In this document: piece by piece, positions 9,183 through 18,319 of the stretch
Layout: the number at the start of each line of letters is the position of its first letter
How positions within the stretch are numbered: position 1 is the first letter of the stretch
Origin: Campylobacter hepaticus
GTDB taxonomy: Bacteria > Campylobacterota > Campylobacteria > Campylobacterales > Campylobacteraceae
DNA: 64,000 bases
Assembly (NCBI RefSeq): GCF_001687475.2
Contig: NZ_CP031611.1
Coordinates: forward strand, 558,001-622,000
Direction of reading: 5' to 3'
Notes under the pieces: generated by a model
Told to the model about the DNA's origin: nothing
The model's input: only the letters and a program-made list of their open reading frames with translations
Databases searched by the model: none
Position numbers and translations under genes: made by a program

Positions 9183-10297
9183 GAATTTAACCTTTGAATA
9201 TATATTTGAAGTTCATTTTCTTTAGCTTTTTTAAGTTCTAAACCCAATATTTTACCACAAATTCCAGAGTCTATAAAATCTTTTGCCCTAATTTTACTTT
9301 GAAATTTATCTTCATAAAGCTTTAATCTTTTGGCTTGCATAATACGCTTTTTATCCCAAAGCCCAAGCCAATCTTTTAAAGGTATTTCTAAAGCAATTTT
9401 AGCCAATTCAAAATCACTTATATCATCAAAATAAAAGGCTTGATTAATTTTTTTCAAATATTTTTTTTTAAGTTTGGTTCTTTTAAAAAATTCTTCTTTA
9501 TTTAATTGAAAATAATTCAAATATAAATATAAAAATAAAGTCTCATCTTGAACAAATTGTCTACTTTTTTTTAGTAAATTTTGAAATTTTACAGTACAAA
9601 AAGAATTTTCAAAACCAAAAATTTCCTTTTCTAAACCAAGATCTTGAAAATATTTATAACCTATATCAAGTCTAGGACTTTTAAAAAATTTATATAATTG
9701 TTCATTAATTCTATCCTTACTAAGATCTTTTATAGACATATTTTGCATTAAATTAAAACTTTCTTGAGTTATTTTAAAATTGAATTTTGAGGCAAAAACC
9801 ACAGCTCTTAATATCCTTAAACTATCCTCTTGAAAACTTTGGTCATCAATATGTCTTAATAAACCATTTTTTAAATCTTTCAAACCCCCATAAAAATCTA
9901 AAAAATCATTATTAAAAAGATTTATCATCATAGAATTAATAGTAAAATCACGTCTTTTAGCACCTATTTTTTCATCATTACAAATATCTACCTTAAAACC
10001 TGTATGACCGTAAGCTATTTTATTTTCTGTTCTAGCAAGAGCAAGATCATAATTTTTAAATTTATATACAAAAAAACTTTTACCAAAACCCTGTGCTCCT
10101 AATTTTTGCATAATTTTTTCAAAATCACTAGGTTTAATATCATAAATTTCTATATCATAATCATAAAGTTTTAAACCTAAAAACAAATCCCTAACACTAC
10201 CTCCAACCAAATAAGCTCTTGTAGTATAAGATTTTAAAAAATCAGCAATAAATTTTAAATCTGGATTATTTTTTAAGTTTATCTTCAATGTTTGCAA
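9179..10297 (-). CDS. cca: CCA tRNA nucleotidyltransferase / poly(A) polymerase family protein
   Basis: 372 residues. The class II nucleotidyltransferase core is clear: AYLVGGSVRDLFLG, then the metal-binding YDYDIEIYDI and the RRDFTINSMMINLF motif. It adds or repairs the 3' CCA of tRNAs. The TTG start at 10297 lies inside the 3' end of the upstream gene; a second TTG occurs three codons later, so the exact start is uncertain. Corresponds to Cj0789. Confidence 0.88.
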   Translation of the reverse strand: MQTLKINLKNNPDLKFIADFLKSYTTRAYLVGGSVRDLFLGLKLYDYDIEIYDIKPSDFEKIMQKLGAQGFGKSFFVYKFKNYDLALARTENKIAYGHTGFKVDICNDEKIGAKRRDFTINSMMINLFNNDFLDFYGGLKDLKNGLLRHIDDQSFQEDSLRILRAVVFASKFNFKITQESFNLMQNMSIKDLSKDRINEQLYKFFKSPRLDIGYKYFQDLGLEKEIFGFENSFCTVKFQNLLKKSRQFVQDETLFLYLYLNYFQLNKEEFFKRTKLKKKYLKKINQAFYFDDISDFELAKIALEIPLKDWLGLWDKKRIMQAKRLKLYEDKFQSKIRAKDFIDSGICGKILGLELKKAKENELQIYIQRLNS

Positions 10298-10712
10298 GCA
10301 AAAACTCTAAAAAGTTTATGGTTAAATTTACTCTATTTTCAATTTGATCTTGTTCTATACTATTTAAACCCTCAAAAAGTACTAAAATTCTTTCTCTAAG
10401 ATTTTTTAAAAATATATCTTCATTTATAGTTGAAACTTGTGTTGTAAAATTTAAATGAGATGCTTTTATTTCTTTTTGTTGTATATTCTCATCTTTAATA
10501 GTATCATTTTGTATTATTTGATTTTCCTGTAATTCTTCTAAAGAAATGATATTTGACAATTTTTCTTTATTTTCAATCTCTTCGCAAATAAACTCATCTT
10601 TTATTGTAATTTTTTGATCTTGATCTTTTAAAATTTCATTTTGTTTTCTTTGTTCTTCCATTATAGAACTTACTTCACTAATAGTTTTTTTAGCCAAATC
10701 TTCCAAATTCAT
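10266..10712 (-). CDS. Hypothetical acidic coiled-coil protein (Cj0788-like)
   Basis: 148 residues counted from the ATG at 10712, which lies downstream of AAGGTGG; a GTG five codons earlier is possible but closer to that site. The protein is Glu/Gln/Asn-rich, with no membrane segment, and its C-terminal 60 residues look helical. I recognise no domain. It is co-directional with cca and the small TPR gene, with overlapping ends. Confidence 0.7.
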   Translation of the reverse strand: MNLEDLAKKTISEVSSIMEEQRKQNEILKDQDQKITIKDEFICEEIENKEKLSNIISLEELQENQIIQNDTIKDENIQQKEIKASHLNFTTQVSTINEDIFLKNLRERILVLFEGLNSIEQDQIENRVNLTINFLEFLLANIEDKLKK

Positions 10713-10954
10713 ATTTTTATCAACCACCTTTTAAATTCATTAATTTCTTCATCACTTTTCATATTGATAAAAAAATCCAACATTTGGGTATTTAAATCCT
10801 TATGTTTTGATCGAAATCCGCTAAGACGGCGAATTGCATCAATGGCATTTTGATTATCAGGATTTTCTTTTAAGATATTTTTATAAATCTCTAAAGCTTC
10901 ATCTTTAAGCCCTTGAGCTTCATAAATAGAAGCTTCAGTGACTGTATTTTTCAT
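10709..10954 (-). CDS. Small TPR-like protein (Cj0787-like)
   Basis: 81 residues from the ATG at 10954, chosen because TTAGGA precedes it; a TTG 12 codons upstream has no ribosome site. The segment EASIYEAQGLKDEALEIYKN followed by ILKENPDNQNAIDAIRRL is a tetratricopeptide-like helix pair. Such repeats mediate protein contacts. It overlaps the next gene's start and lies at the tail of the nap gene cluster, but a role in nitrate reduction is not shown. Confidence 0.7.
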   Translation of the reverse strand: MKNTVTEASIYEAQGLKDEALEIYKNILKENPDNQNAIDAIRRLSGFRSKHKDLNTQMLDFFINMKSDEEINEFKRWLIKI

Positions 10955-11032
10955 TTTAATAGTCCTAAATATTTTTTTTGATTTTATCAAAAAGCATTTT
11001 AACTTATCTTTAAGAAAAAATAAAATTCTATA

Positions 11033-11206
11033 TTATTGTATTTTAAATAAATTTTTTATATATTGCCTTTTTTCTTTTTCTAAACTAGAATTTAAATCCA
11101 CTTGCTCTATTTTACTTTGAATTGAAGCATTTTGATCTTTAAAATATATGTAATCAATTCCAAAAATAATAGCTATTATCAATAAAAAAGGAATCAAAAA
11201 TATCAT
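11033..11206 (-). CDS. 57-residue membrane protein at the end of the nap cluster (Cj0786-like)
   Basis: An ATG at 11206 opens a 57-codon frame ending at TAA 11033-11035. The first 20 residues (MIFLIPFLLIIAIIFGIDYI) form one membrane helix. A charged tail with SLEKEKRQYIKNLFKIQ follows. It starts 8 nt after napD ends and has the same orientation, so it is probably translated from the nap transcript. C. jejuni has a small hydrophobic protein gene in the same place. A membrane-anchored assembly or stabilising role for Nap is a guess. Confidence 0.75.
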   Translation of the reverse strand: MIFLIPFLLIIAIIFGIDYIYFKDQNASIQSKIEQVDLNSSLEKEKRQYIKNLFKIQ

Positions 11207-11214
11207 AAATCTAC

Positions 11215-11553
11215 TTAAGTGAAATGATTAAAAATACTTCCATAATAACGTATATCTTTAGCATTTTCATTCTTTGTTATAGTTTGTATTGCCCCACTAT
11301 TAATCGCTTGTTGCATATCTTTATCTAAATTCTGATAAGAAAATACCATGTTAATACTAATAATATGAGGTAATGTTTCAAGCATTTTATATGAATTTAA
11401 TTCATCTTCTAAATTTTCACTTTCAATCACAACTATCATTTTTCCATTTTCACAAAGTTCTACCGAGCATAAAGGAATTTTAGAAATAGCTTTTTTTAAA
11501 TCATTAATATATTCTTCTTTTGTTAAAATCAATACACTAGAAAGATTATTCAT
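11215..11553 (-). CDS. napD: NapD, chaperone for the nitrate reductase NapA
   Basis: 112 residues with a ferredoxin-like NapD fold (SSVLILTKEEYINDLKKAIS, then LPHIISINMVFSYQ). NapD binds the twin-arginine signal of NapA and holds it until cofactor insertion is complete. The ATG at 11553 is chosen over a TTG one codon earlier because AGGAG sits ahead of it. Its start overlaps the end of napL. Confidence 0.88.
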   Translation of the reverse strand: MNNLSSVLILTKEEYINDLKKAISKIPLCSVELCENGKMIVVIESENLEDELNSYKMLETLPHIISINMVFSYQNLDKDMQQAINSGAIQTITKNENAKDIRYYGSIFNHFT

Positions 11554-12460
11554 CAATACTCCTAAATATTATCTTATCTCCAAAACCAGAAAGAACAAAT
11601 TCTTTATCATTTAAAAAAATAATAAATTCACTCATTATTTTTTCATTACTAAAAGTTTTAATTAATTTAAGACTATTTGTATCAAAAACTTCACTCATAC
11701 CAGCTTCATTATCGCTGTAAATGGCTAAATTACCATTAGGACTTAAAGCACAAGTATAAATTAAAAAATCTTTTTGTAAAAAATTTTCTTCTTCATTTTT
11801 AATTAAACCTATGCGTCTGTCTGTCCCGCAACTTAAAATAGTATTGTTTTTAAAATCTACTTGGTAAATATTATCTTTATGTATTTTATCATAATTTTTA
11901 AGTATTTTCCATTTTGATAAATCAAAAAGCTCAACTTCTCCACTTTCAAAACCAGCAACAAGTTTATTTTTATCTTCACTCAATACTGCATCATTAAGAC
12001 TAGAATGAGAAAATTTAAATCTTTTAATATGGGTTAAATTTCTATCAACTAATTCTATTTCAGAACCTATAGAAACCAAAAGATAGGTATTTGAATTTAT
12101 AAAAAATGCTTTGCTTATACTATTTTCCTCAAGTTTTTTAGTTTGCAAATTTTTATCATAAAAACTTAAATTTTTAGATCCAAAATTACCCTCACTAAGT
12201 ATTAAAAGCATATCTTTAAATACATCAATGCTATAAATTTTAGCAAAATCATTGCCATAATAATTTTCTATTTTAGGTAAAGATAAAAGCTCTTTTAAAC
12301 TTTTATCTTGTACACTATATTCCAAAATTTCACCTTTATCTGTACCTATATATAATTTTTGCTTATAAAATTTTAATGTTGTAAGGTTTGAGTTGATTTT
12401 TAATTCATAAGCAAAAGACATAGCACATAAAAGATTAAAAATAAAAAGAAATTTTTTCAT
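11546..12460 (-). CDS. napL: NapL, periplasmic beta-propeller-like protein of the nap operon
   Basis: 304 residues from the ATG at 12460, which begins a clean signal peptide (MKKFLFIFNLLCAMSFA); an ATG seven codons earlier lies inside napB. The mature part has repeated beta-strand blades resembling WD40 repeats (KLVAGFESGEVELFDLSKW). NapL is found in epsilonproteobacterial nap operons and is reported to assist Nap maturation in Wolinella; its biochemistry is unclear. Confidence 0.85.
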   Translation of the reverse strand: MKKFLFIFNLLCAMSFAYELKINSNLTTLKFYKQKLYIGTDKGEILEYSVQDKSLKELLSLPKIENYYGNDFAKIYSIDVFKDMLLILSEGNFGSKNLSFYDKNLQTKKLEENSISKAFFINSNTYLLVSIGSEIELVDRNLTHIKRFKFSHSSLNDAVLSEDKNKLVAGFESGEVELFDLSKWKILKNYDKIHKDNIYQVDFKNNTILSCGTDRRIGLIKNEEENFLQKDFLIYTCALSPNGNLAIYSDNEAGMSEVFDTNSLKLIKTFSNEKIMSEFIIFLNDKEFVLSGFGDKIIFRSIDE

Positions 12461-12464
12461 TATT

Positions 12465-12974
12465 TTATTTAACACCCTCATTAATTACATCTAGTAAATT
12501 CGAGTTATTTTTTAGTTGTTTATTTTTAAATTCAGGCTTAAAACTATTTCCAACTAAAGGTTTTGCATCACTTTGAGGAACATGACATTGAGTACAATTA
12601 AAACGCGCATCACTAATTACATTTCCTGTAGTTTTATTATGCCTAAAATCATAATAATGACTTGCAGGAAGTGGAGTTGCACCAGTATCTGCTGCTACAC
12701 TTTTATCATGGCAAGTTAAACACATATTATTATCTTTAGTGATGGGCAATAAGTCTTCAATAGCATGAGGTATAAGCGGGGGTGCATTTTCATAAGAACG
12801 CTCTAAACGTGTTGATTCTCCAGGTTGTAAACTTGTAAAATTTGCTTCTACTAATTTTACTTTATTTTCATTTTCTAAACTCGCTTTTCTAAGTCCAATT
12901 TCTTCTGAACTTATTCCATTATTTATTGCATAAGCCATTACAACACTTGTAAATAAAATCAATTTCTTTTTCAT
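12465..12974 (-). CDS. napB: NapB, diheme cytochrome c subunit of periplasmic nitrate reductase
   Basis: 169 residues with an N-terminal signal sequence and two heme c sites: CLTCH (Cys85/Cys88/His89) and CTQCH (Cys127/Cys130/His131). Further histidines at SHYYDFRH can supply the distal heme ligands. NapB passes electrons from the quinol side (NapGH) to NapA. Its start overlaps the napH end by 4 nt. Confidence 0.93.
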   Translation of the reverse strand: MKKKLILFTSVVMAYAINNGISSEEIGLRKASLENENKVKLVEANFTSLQPGESTRLERSYENAPPLIPHAIEDLLPITKDNNMCLTCHDKSVAADTGATPLPASHYYDFRHNKTTGNVISDARFNCTQCHVPQSDAKPLVGNSFKPEFKNKQLKNNSNLLDVINEGVK

Positions 12975-13756
12975 TTTTTATTCCTTAAGTCAAATATATT
13001 AAAATTTAAAGCATCATCATTACAAACTTCTATACATCTTGCACACCTTATACATTCTCCTGATGTTACACTAGCACTTTTTTTACCGATCATCCATAAA
13101 ACTTGTTTTTCAGGACAAATGTGAATACATTTATAGCACTGAGTACATTTATCACTATTATGCTTTATCTTAAGCAAAGCAAAATAAGAAATAAAAGCAT
13201 AAAAAGCTCCAAGTGGACAAAAATGCGAGCAAATAGCTCTAGGGCTTAAAAAAACATCAATACAAAAAAGTATAAAGGCTACAAAAAGCCAAGAACTTGT
13301 AGCAAAAATAATCCCCCTGTGAATTATGGCTATATAAGAAAAACTCTCAAATACAGGCAAAGAAAATACAAAAGAAAGGATTAAAACCAAAGCTAAAACA
13401 AAATAACGTAAATTTTTAGGTAAAATTAAAAATTTATTTTTAAAAGCAAAACGATTTCTTATAAAAGCAGCAAAATCAGTAATTAAATTTACAGGACAAA
13501 CCCAAGAGCAAAAAACCCTTCCTAAAAGCAAACCATAAATAAAAAAGATAATCAAAGCTCCAATTAAAACCATGAAATCTATGCTCCAACTTGCTAAAAC
13601 AATTTGCAAAAAAGCAAAAGGATCGCTTAAAGGTATAGTATTAAAAAGTTTAGAAGAACTTAAATTTCCTTGCAAAATAAAATTAGTACTTTCAAAACTA
13701 AAAAGAGCTAAAATTCCAAACTGAACAATACGTCTAGCAAGTAAATACCTCATCAT
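12971..13756 (-). CDS. napH: NapH, membrane iron-sulfur quinol dehydrogenase subunit
   Basis: 261 residues. Four or five membrane segments are interspersed with paired cytoplasmic Cys motifs (FCSWVCP and CSHFCP). Two 4Fe-4S clusters follow near the C-terminus (CTQCYKCIHICP and CIRCARCIEVC). NapH with NapG oxidises menaquinol in organisms lacking NapC; no napC is seen here. It overlaps napG by 4 nt. Confidence 0.94.
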   Translation of the reverse strand: MMRYLLARRIVQFGILALFSFESTNFILQGNLSSSKLFNTIPLSDPFAFLQIVLASWSIDFMVLIGALIIFFIYGLLLGRVFCSWVCPVNLITDFAAFIRNRFAFKNKFLILPKNLRYFVLALVLILSFVFSLPVFESFSYIAIIHRGIIFATSSWLFVAFILFCIDVFLSPRAICSHFCPLGAFYAFISYFALLKIKHNSDKCTQCYKCIHICPEKQVLWMIGKKSASVTSGECIRCARCIEVCNDDALNFNIFDLRNKK

Positions 13757-14493
13757 AGCTCTCCTGCATTTAAATAATTAGTAGCTTTATTAGAATTAAA
13801 ATGCTTAGAAGTATCAGAATCTTTAATACGCTCTTCATCTTTTTGATCCCAACCTTTAACATAATGAGGACTTGCTTTACCTAAAACGTATTCTTGAGGC
13901 AAAACACGAATAGCAGGTTTTTGAGTAATACAAGCAAGTTCACAAAGTCCACAACCTACACACACTTCATGATCTACACTAGGTAACAAAAAAGCATGTT
14001 TAGCAGTGCGTTCATTACGCCTAAGATCAAGTTTTAAGGCCTTATCAATCAAAGGACAAGCTCTATAACAAGCATCACACTGAATTCCCCAATGTGCAAC
14101 ACAAGAAGCACTATCAATAATAGCAATGCCCATTTTTAAAGATTCTATACCTTTTTTTAAATGTTTTTTATCCAAAGCATCCGTTGGACATTCTTTAATA
14201 CAAGGCATATCCTCACAAAGATAACAAGGAATTTCTCTTGCTTGAAAAAAAGGTGTACCATTTTTAGGACTATCTAGTAAAGTAGCAAGCTTTAAAGTAT
14301 TATAAGGACAAGCTTTTACACAAAGTCCGCAACGGATACACTTGCTTAAAAATCTTGCCTTATTTTCAGCTCCAGGTGGACGTAAAATATAATTATCATC
14401 AGCTTTTAACGCAAAATTAACTAAAAATCCACTTGTTGTACAAAAACATAAAGTTTTAAAAATATCAACAAAAAATTCTCTTCTATCTTTCAT
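13753..14493 (-). CDS. napG: NapG, periplasmic ferredoxin-type subunit
   Basis: 246 residues beginning with a short twin-arginine leader (MKDRREFFVDIF) and hydrophobic segment. Four Cys clusters are visible: CIRCGLCVKACP, CYLCEDMPCIKECP, CDACYRACP and CVGCGLCELAC, consistent with four 4Fe-4S centres. It partners NapH and delivers electrons to NapB/NapA on the periplasmic side. It lies 19 nt downstream of napA. Confidence 0.94.
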   Translation of the reverse strand: MKDRREFFVDIFKTLCFCTTSGFLVNFALKADDNYILRPPGAENKARFLSKCIRCGLCVKACPYNTLKLATLLDSPKNGTPFFQAREIPCYLCEDMPCIKECPTDALDKKHLKKGIESLKMGIAIIDSASCVAHWGIQCDACYRACPLIDKALKLDLRRNERTAKHAFLLPSVDHEVCVGCGLCELACITQKPAIRVLPQEYVLGKASPHYVKGWDQKDEERIKDSDTSKHFNSNKATNYLNAGEL

Positions 14494-14512
14494 TGCAATT
14501 AAAACCTTATAA

Positions 14513-17284
14513 TTAAGCTTTGTAAATTTTCACTGCACATTTTTTAAAATCAGTTTGTTTAGATAAAGGACAAGTTGCATCTAAAGTAACTTTATTAATA
14601 TAAACATTTTCATCAAACCATGGTACATAAACAAGACCTATAGGTGGTTTATTCCTTCCACGCATATCCACTCTTGCTTTAACTTTACCACGACGAGATT
14701 CCACCCAAACTAAATCCCCTTGATTAAGACCTAATTTTTCTCCATCTTTTTCACTCATATAACAAAGCGCCTCAGGCACTGCACGATAAAGCTCAGGCAC
14801 ACGCATAGTCATGGTTCCACTATGCCAGTGTTCTAAAACCCTTCCTGTTGCAAGCCAAAATGGATATTCTTTACTTGGTCTTTCAGGAGCTTTCATAAAT
14901 GGTCTAAAGAAAATTTTAGCTTTATTTTCAATACTATATTTTTTATCATCTTTAGGCGCCTTTAAATTACCTTTTGCAAGCATTTTGTTAAATGTGCCAT
15001 AAAAAGCAAAATCTGAATCAGGATCAGCTTTTTTAGCATAATAATCAAATTTAGTATTAAATCTCCATTGCGTTTCTTTACCATTAACTACTGGCCATCT
15101 TAAACCTCTAACCTTATGATAAGTATCAAAATCAGCTAAATCATGACCATGACCTAAACCAAATTTACGGTATTCTTCCCAAAGATATTTTTGAATAAAA
15201 AAGCCATAACCTTTAAATTCTTTTCCATCGCTGCCTTCAATCTTTCTTTCATCACCCTTAACATCAGTATTATCAAAACCTTTTCCAACAAAATCGTTAG
15301 CATTAAAACTTTTAGCTTCTTTATTAGCAAATAAAACGTCAAAAAGCGTATCATTTTCACTATAACCCATAGCTTTTGCTTCTTCTAAAACATTAGGCAA
15401 AGTAAGCTTATCATCTACTTTTTGTTCTTTCCAAACTTCTTTTAGTTTAAAACGTTTTGCAAATTCTAAAATTTGCCAAGTATCACTCATTGCAGCACCC
15501 ACTGGTAAAACTTGTTGTTTCCAATGCTGTGTTCTTCTTTCAGCATTACCATAAGAACCCCATTTTTCATAAATCATAGCACTTGGCAAAATAAGATCAG
15601 CCACCTTAGCTGAAATTCCAGGATAACAATCACTAACAACAATAAAATTATCCATATCCCTAGCAGCTGCAATCCAATGGTTTGCATTTGCGGTGTTTTG
15701 CCATGGATTATTAACTTGCACCCAAGCAAATTTAATTTTTCCATCTTCTAAATCTCTCATAATATTAAGATAAGGAGAACCTGGTTTTGGATTAATAGTT
15801 TTTGAAGGTATTTTCCAAATTTTTTCTGCAATTTCTCTATGTTTTGGATTAGCAACAACCATATCTGCAGGTAAACGATGCGAAAATGTACCCACTTCTC
15901 TAGCAGTACCACAAGCACTTGGTTGACCCGTTAAAGAAAAAGCTCCACTACCTGGTTTTGCTTGTTTTCCTAGTAAAAAATGCACCATATAAGCTTGTTC
16001 ATTTACCCATGAACCTCTTGTGTGTTGATTAAAACCCATAGTCCAAAAACTAACCACTTTGCGATTTTTTTCAATGTATAAATTAGCTAATTCTTGAAGT
16101 TTTTTCTTAAAATCTTCTAAAGATTCATTATCATCACCTTTAGCAACTTTAGCTGTGTATTCTAAAGTATAAGGAGCCAATCCTTTTTTAAATTCTTCAA
16201 AAGAAATTTCCCAATTATAATCAGCCACTTTTGAATGTTTCATTTCAAATTTATCACCTGCTTTAACACCAAGATAAGAAAGAGCTATAGCTTCTTCTTC
16301 ATCTAAAGTTATAACATTTTCTTTCTCAACTGTATCTTTTTCACTTGGTTTAAATTTAGGATGATTTGGATTATTTCTCATACCATAACCAATATCAGCA
16401 TAGCCTGTTGCAAATACACAATGTTCTTTAATAAATTTTTCATCCATTGCTTGAGGATGATTATAAACAATTTCTCTTGCTATATAATTCCATATAGCTA
16501 AATCTGTATTAGGTTTGAAAATAATTTCAATATCTGCAATATTTGAGGTTCTATTAGAAAAAGTACTTAAATTGACAACTTTTACCTTATCAAGATTACT
16601 TAATTTTCTATCACTCACCCTTGACCAAAGTATAGGATGCATTTCAGCCATATTTGCTCCCCAAGTGACAATAGTATCTGTTAATTCTATATCATCATAA
16701 CAACCTGAGGGCTCATCTACTCCAAAAGTTTGCATAAAACCAACAACTGCAGAAGCCATACAATGCCTTGCATTAGGATCGATATTATTTGTTCTAAAAC
16801 CCGCTTTTGCAAGTTTTAAAGCTGCATAACCTTCTTGAATGGTATACTGACCGCTCCCAAAAATTCCTACACCTTTAACACCTAATTCATTATAAGCTTT
16901 TTTAAATTGTTTTTCCATTTCATCAAAAGCCCTTTGCCAAGAAACTTGTTGAAATTTACCTTTTTTATCAAATTCACCTTTATCATTCATTCGCAATAAA
17001 GGCATAACAAGCCTATCCTCACCATACATTATTTTAGCATTAAAATAACCTTTTATACAATTAAGCCCACGATTTACAGGTGCTGCAGGATCACCTTTTG
17101 TAGCCACGATTTTACCATCTTTTCTAGCTATCATAATCCCACATCCTGTCCCACAAAATCTACAAACAGCTTTATCCCATTTCCAATCTTCTTGCGCCCC
17201 AAGCATAGAATTTGGAATACTCAATCCTGCAACACTAGCAGCACTTGCAATAGCGGTATTTTTAATAAAATCCCTTCTATTCAT
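14513..17284 (-). CDS. napA: NapA, catalytic subunit of periplasmic nitrate reductase
   Basis: 923 residues from the ATG at 17284, preceded by GGAGGAAT; the frame extends nine codons upstream but without a ribosome site. A twin-arginine signal (RRDFIKN) leads. Cys41, Cys44, Cys48 and Cys76 ligate a 4Fe-4S cluster. Cys175 in [11 protein letters not shown] is the expected molybdenum ligand of the bis-MGD cofactor. NapA reduces nitrate to nitrite in the periplasm and supports respiration at low oxygen. It is first in a napA-G-H-B-L-D operon. Length and motifs are intact. Confidence 0.97.
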   Translation of the reverse strand: MNRRDFIKNTAIASAASVAGLSIPNSMLGAQEDWKWDKAVCRFCGTGCGIMIARKDGKIVATKGDPAAPVNRGLNCIKGYFNAKIMYGEDRLVMPLLRMNDKGEFDKKGKFQQVSWQRAFDEMEKQFKKAYNELGVKGVGIFGSGQYTIQEGYAALKLAKAGFRTNNIDPNARHCMASAVVGFMQTFGVDEPSGCYDDIELTDTIVTWGANMAEMHPILWSRVSDRKLSNLDKVKVVNLSTFSNRTSNIADIEIIFKPNTDLAIWNYIAREIVYNHPQAMDEKFIKEHCVFATGYADIGYGMRNNPNHPKFKPSEKDTVEKENVITLDEEEAIALSYLGVKAGDKFEMKHSKVADYNWEISFEEFKKGLAPYTLEYTAKVAKGDDNESLEDFKKKLQELANLYIEKNRKVVSFWTMGFNQHTRGSWVNEQAYMVHFLLGKQAKPGSGAFSLTGQPSACGTAREVGTFSHRLPADMVVANPKHREIAEKIWKIPSKTINPKPGSPYLNIMRDLEDGKIKFAWVQVNNPWQNTANANHWIAAARDMDNFIVVSDCYPGISAKVADLILPSAMIYEKWGSYGNAERRTQHWKQQVLPVGAAMSDTWQILEFAKRFKLKEVWKEQKVDDKLTLPNVLEEAKAMGYSENDTLFDVLFANKEAKSFNANDFVGKGFDNTDVKGDERKIEGSDGKEFKGYGFFIQKYLWEEYRKFGLGHGHDLADFDTYHKVRGLRWPVVNGKETQWRFNTKFDYYAKKADPDSDFAFYGTFNKMLAKGNLKAPKDDKKYSIENKAKIFFRPFMKAPERPSKEYPFWLATGRVLEHWHSGTMTMRVPELYRAVPEALCYMSEKDGEKLGLNQGDLVWVESRRGKVKARVDMRGRNKPPIGLVYVPWFDENVYINKVTLDATCPLSKQTDFKKCAVKIYKA

Positions 17285-17381
17285 TTTTATTCCTCCAAGA
17301 TAAAAAATCATTTCATTATAAGAAATAAAAAATAAAAATATCTTGAAATTTTTTAATTAAAAATAATAATTTTAAATGTCT

Positions 17382-17390
17382 ATATTATAG
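17382..17390 (-). promoter_or_regulatory. Probable napA -10 element
   Basis: On the minus strand CTATAATAT lies about 100 nt before the napA ATG in an AT-rich leader. It matches the TATAAT -10 used by Campylobacter sigma-70, which lacks a strong -35. No other good match was seen closer to napA. The transcription start is not known from sequence. Confidence 0.45.
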
Positions 17391-17487
17391 GAGTTTTATT
17401 GTCCTTTTTTATTATTATGAATAATATTAAAGAATCAATTTAATAATATTTTAAAGAAATAATAAAAGCTAAATTATAAAAAATATC

Positions 17488-17510
17488 AAGCCCTTTTTTA
17501 AAGGGCTTTA
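17488..17510 (-). terminator. Terminator downstream of tpx
   Basis: AAGCCCTTT and AAAGGGCTT pair across a short A/T loop directly after the tpx stop. In the tpx direction the stem is followed by GATATTTTTTATAA, a T-rich tail. It separates tpx from napA. Confidence 0.8.
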
Positions 17511-17511
17511 T

Positions 17512-18036
17512 TTAATGGCAACCACAACCACCACAACAACTACCGTTTAAAAAAGCATCAAGTTTTTCAATATCTGGCATTTGCGTTATCTCATCAACAA
17601 GTTCTTTATAAACTATTTTGCCATCTTTAACTACAAATACAGCACGAGCTAAAAGTCCTTCTAAAGCGCCATCACCGATTAAAACACCATATTTTTCACC
17701 AAATTCTTTTGCTACAAAGTCACTTGCAACACTTAAATTTTCTATACCTTCTGTACTGCAAAATCTACCCATAGCAAAAGGCAAATCCATACTCACAACA
17801 AGTACTTCAGCCCCATCATAACTTGCTACTTTTTTATTAAATTCTCTTGCCTCAGTAGCACAAACTGGTGTATCTAAACTAGGAAGACTTAAAATAATTT
17901 GGGTTTTACCTGAAACAGCAACTTCAATTGGACTTAAATCTTTAGCTTTAAGTGTTATTTTAGGAGCATCTGCTCCAACTTCTATAGAATGTCCTTTGAG
18001 TTTTACAGGACTTCCTTTAAAATTTACTGAACTCAT
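17512..18036 (-). CDS. tpx: Thiol peroxidase Tpx
   Basis: 174 residues of the peroxiredoxin family. The peroxidatic Cys59 is in SLDTPVCATE and the resolving Cys93 in GRFCSTEG, as in atypical 2-Cys Tpx. It reduces hydrogen peroxide and organic peroxides using thioredoxin. The C-terminus is extended by a Cys/Gly/His tail (SCCGGCGCH) with four cysteines, which I do not associate with standard Tpx. A -10 sequence and a perfect inverted repeat precede the gene. Confidence 0.94.
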   Translation of the reverse strand: MSSVNFKGSPVKLKGHSIEVGADAPKITLKAKDLSPIEVAVSGKTQIILSLPSLDTPVCATEAREFNKKVASYDGAEVLVVSMDLPFAMGRFCSTEGIENLSVASDFVAKEFGEKYGVLIGDGALEGLLARAVFVVKDGKIVYKELVDEITQMPDIEKLDAFLNGSCCGGCGCH

Positions 18037-18056
18037 TTTATTTCCTTTTAATCATA

Positions 18057-18097
18057 ATTTAAACATTAATTTACATTTAATGTTTAAATGAATTATA
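18057..18097 (-). promoter_or_regulatory. tpx promoter with a 13-bp inverted repeat at the transcript start
   Basis: On the minus strand TATAAT occupies 18097-18092. Immediately downstream, arms at 18077-18089 and 18057-18069 form a perfect 13-bp inverted repeat (TTAATGTTTAAAT) around a 7-nt spacer. The repeat covers the expected start site and early leader, a place where a repressor would block transcription; it could also fold as an RNA hairpin. It does not match the PerR or Fur consensus I know. Confidence 0.55.
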
Positions 18098-18319
18098 CCC
18101 GACAAGTATTAATTATTTTTCAATTTTAATTTTGAATATTATTTTACTTTTTCCTTGATAAATTATATTTTCAAACCTTAGCTTTATATTGAAAAAATAA
18201 GACCAAATAATTAAAAAATAGTAATTTTTAAGCTATTGATTTTTTATTTTAATCTTTAATTTCTACATCTTATTTTTTAAAAATTAATATCATAAAATCA
18301 ATAGTATTAATAACAAAAC

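Noticed and set aside
10938-11120. 60-codon plus-strand hydrophobic frame
   Set aside because: It is antisense to two minus-strand genes (the TPR-like gene and the 57-residue membrane protein) and has no ribosome site.
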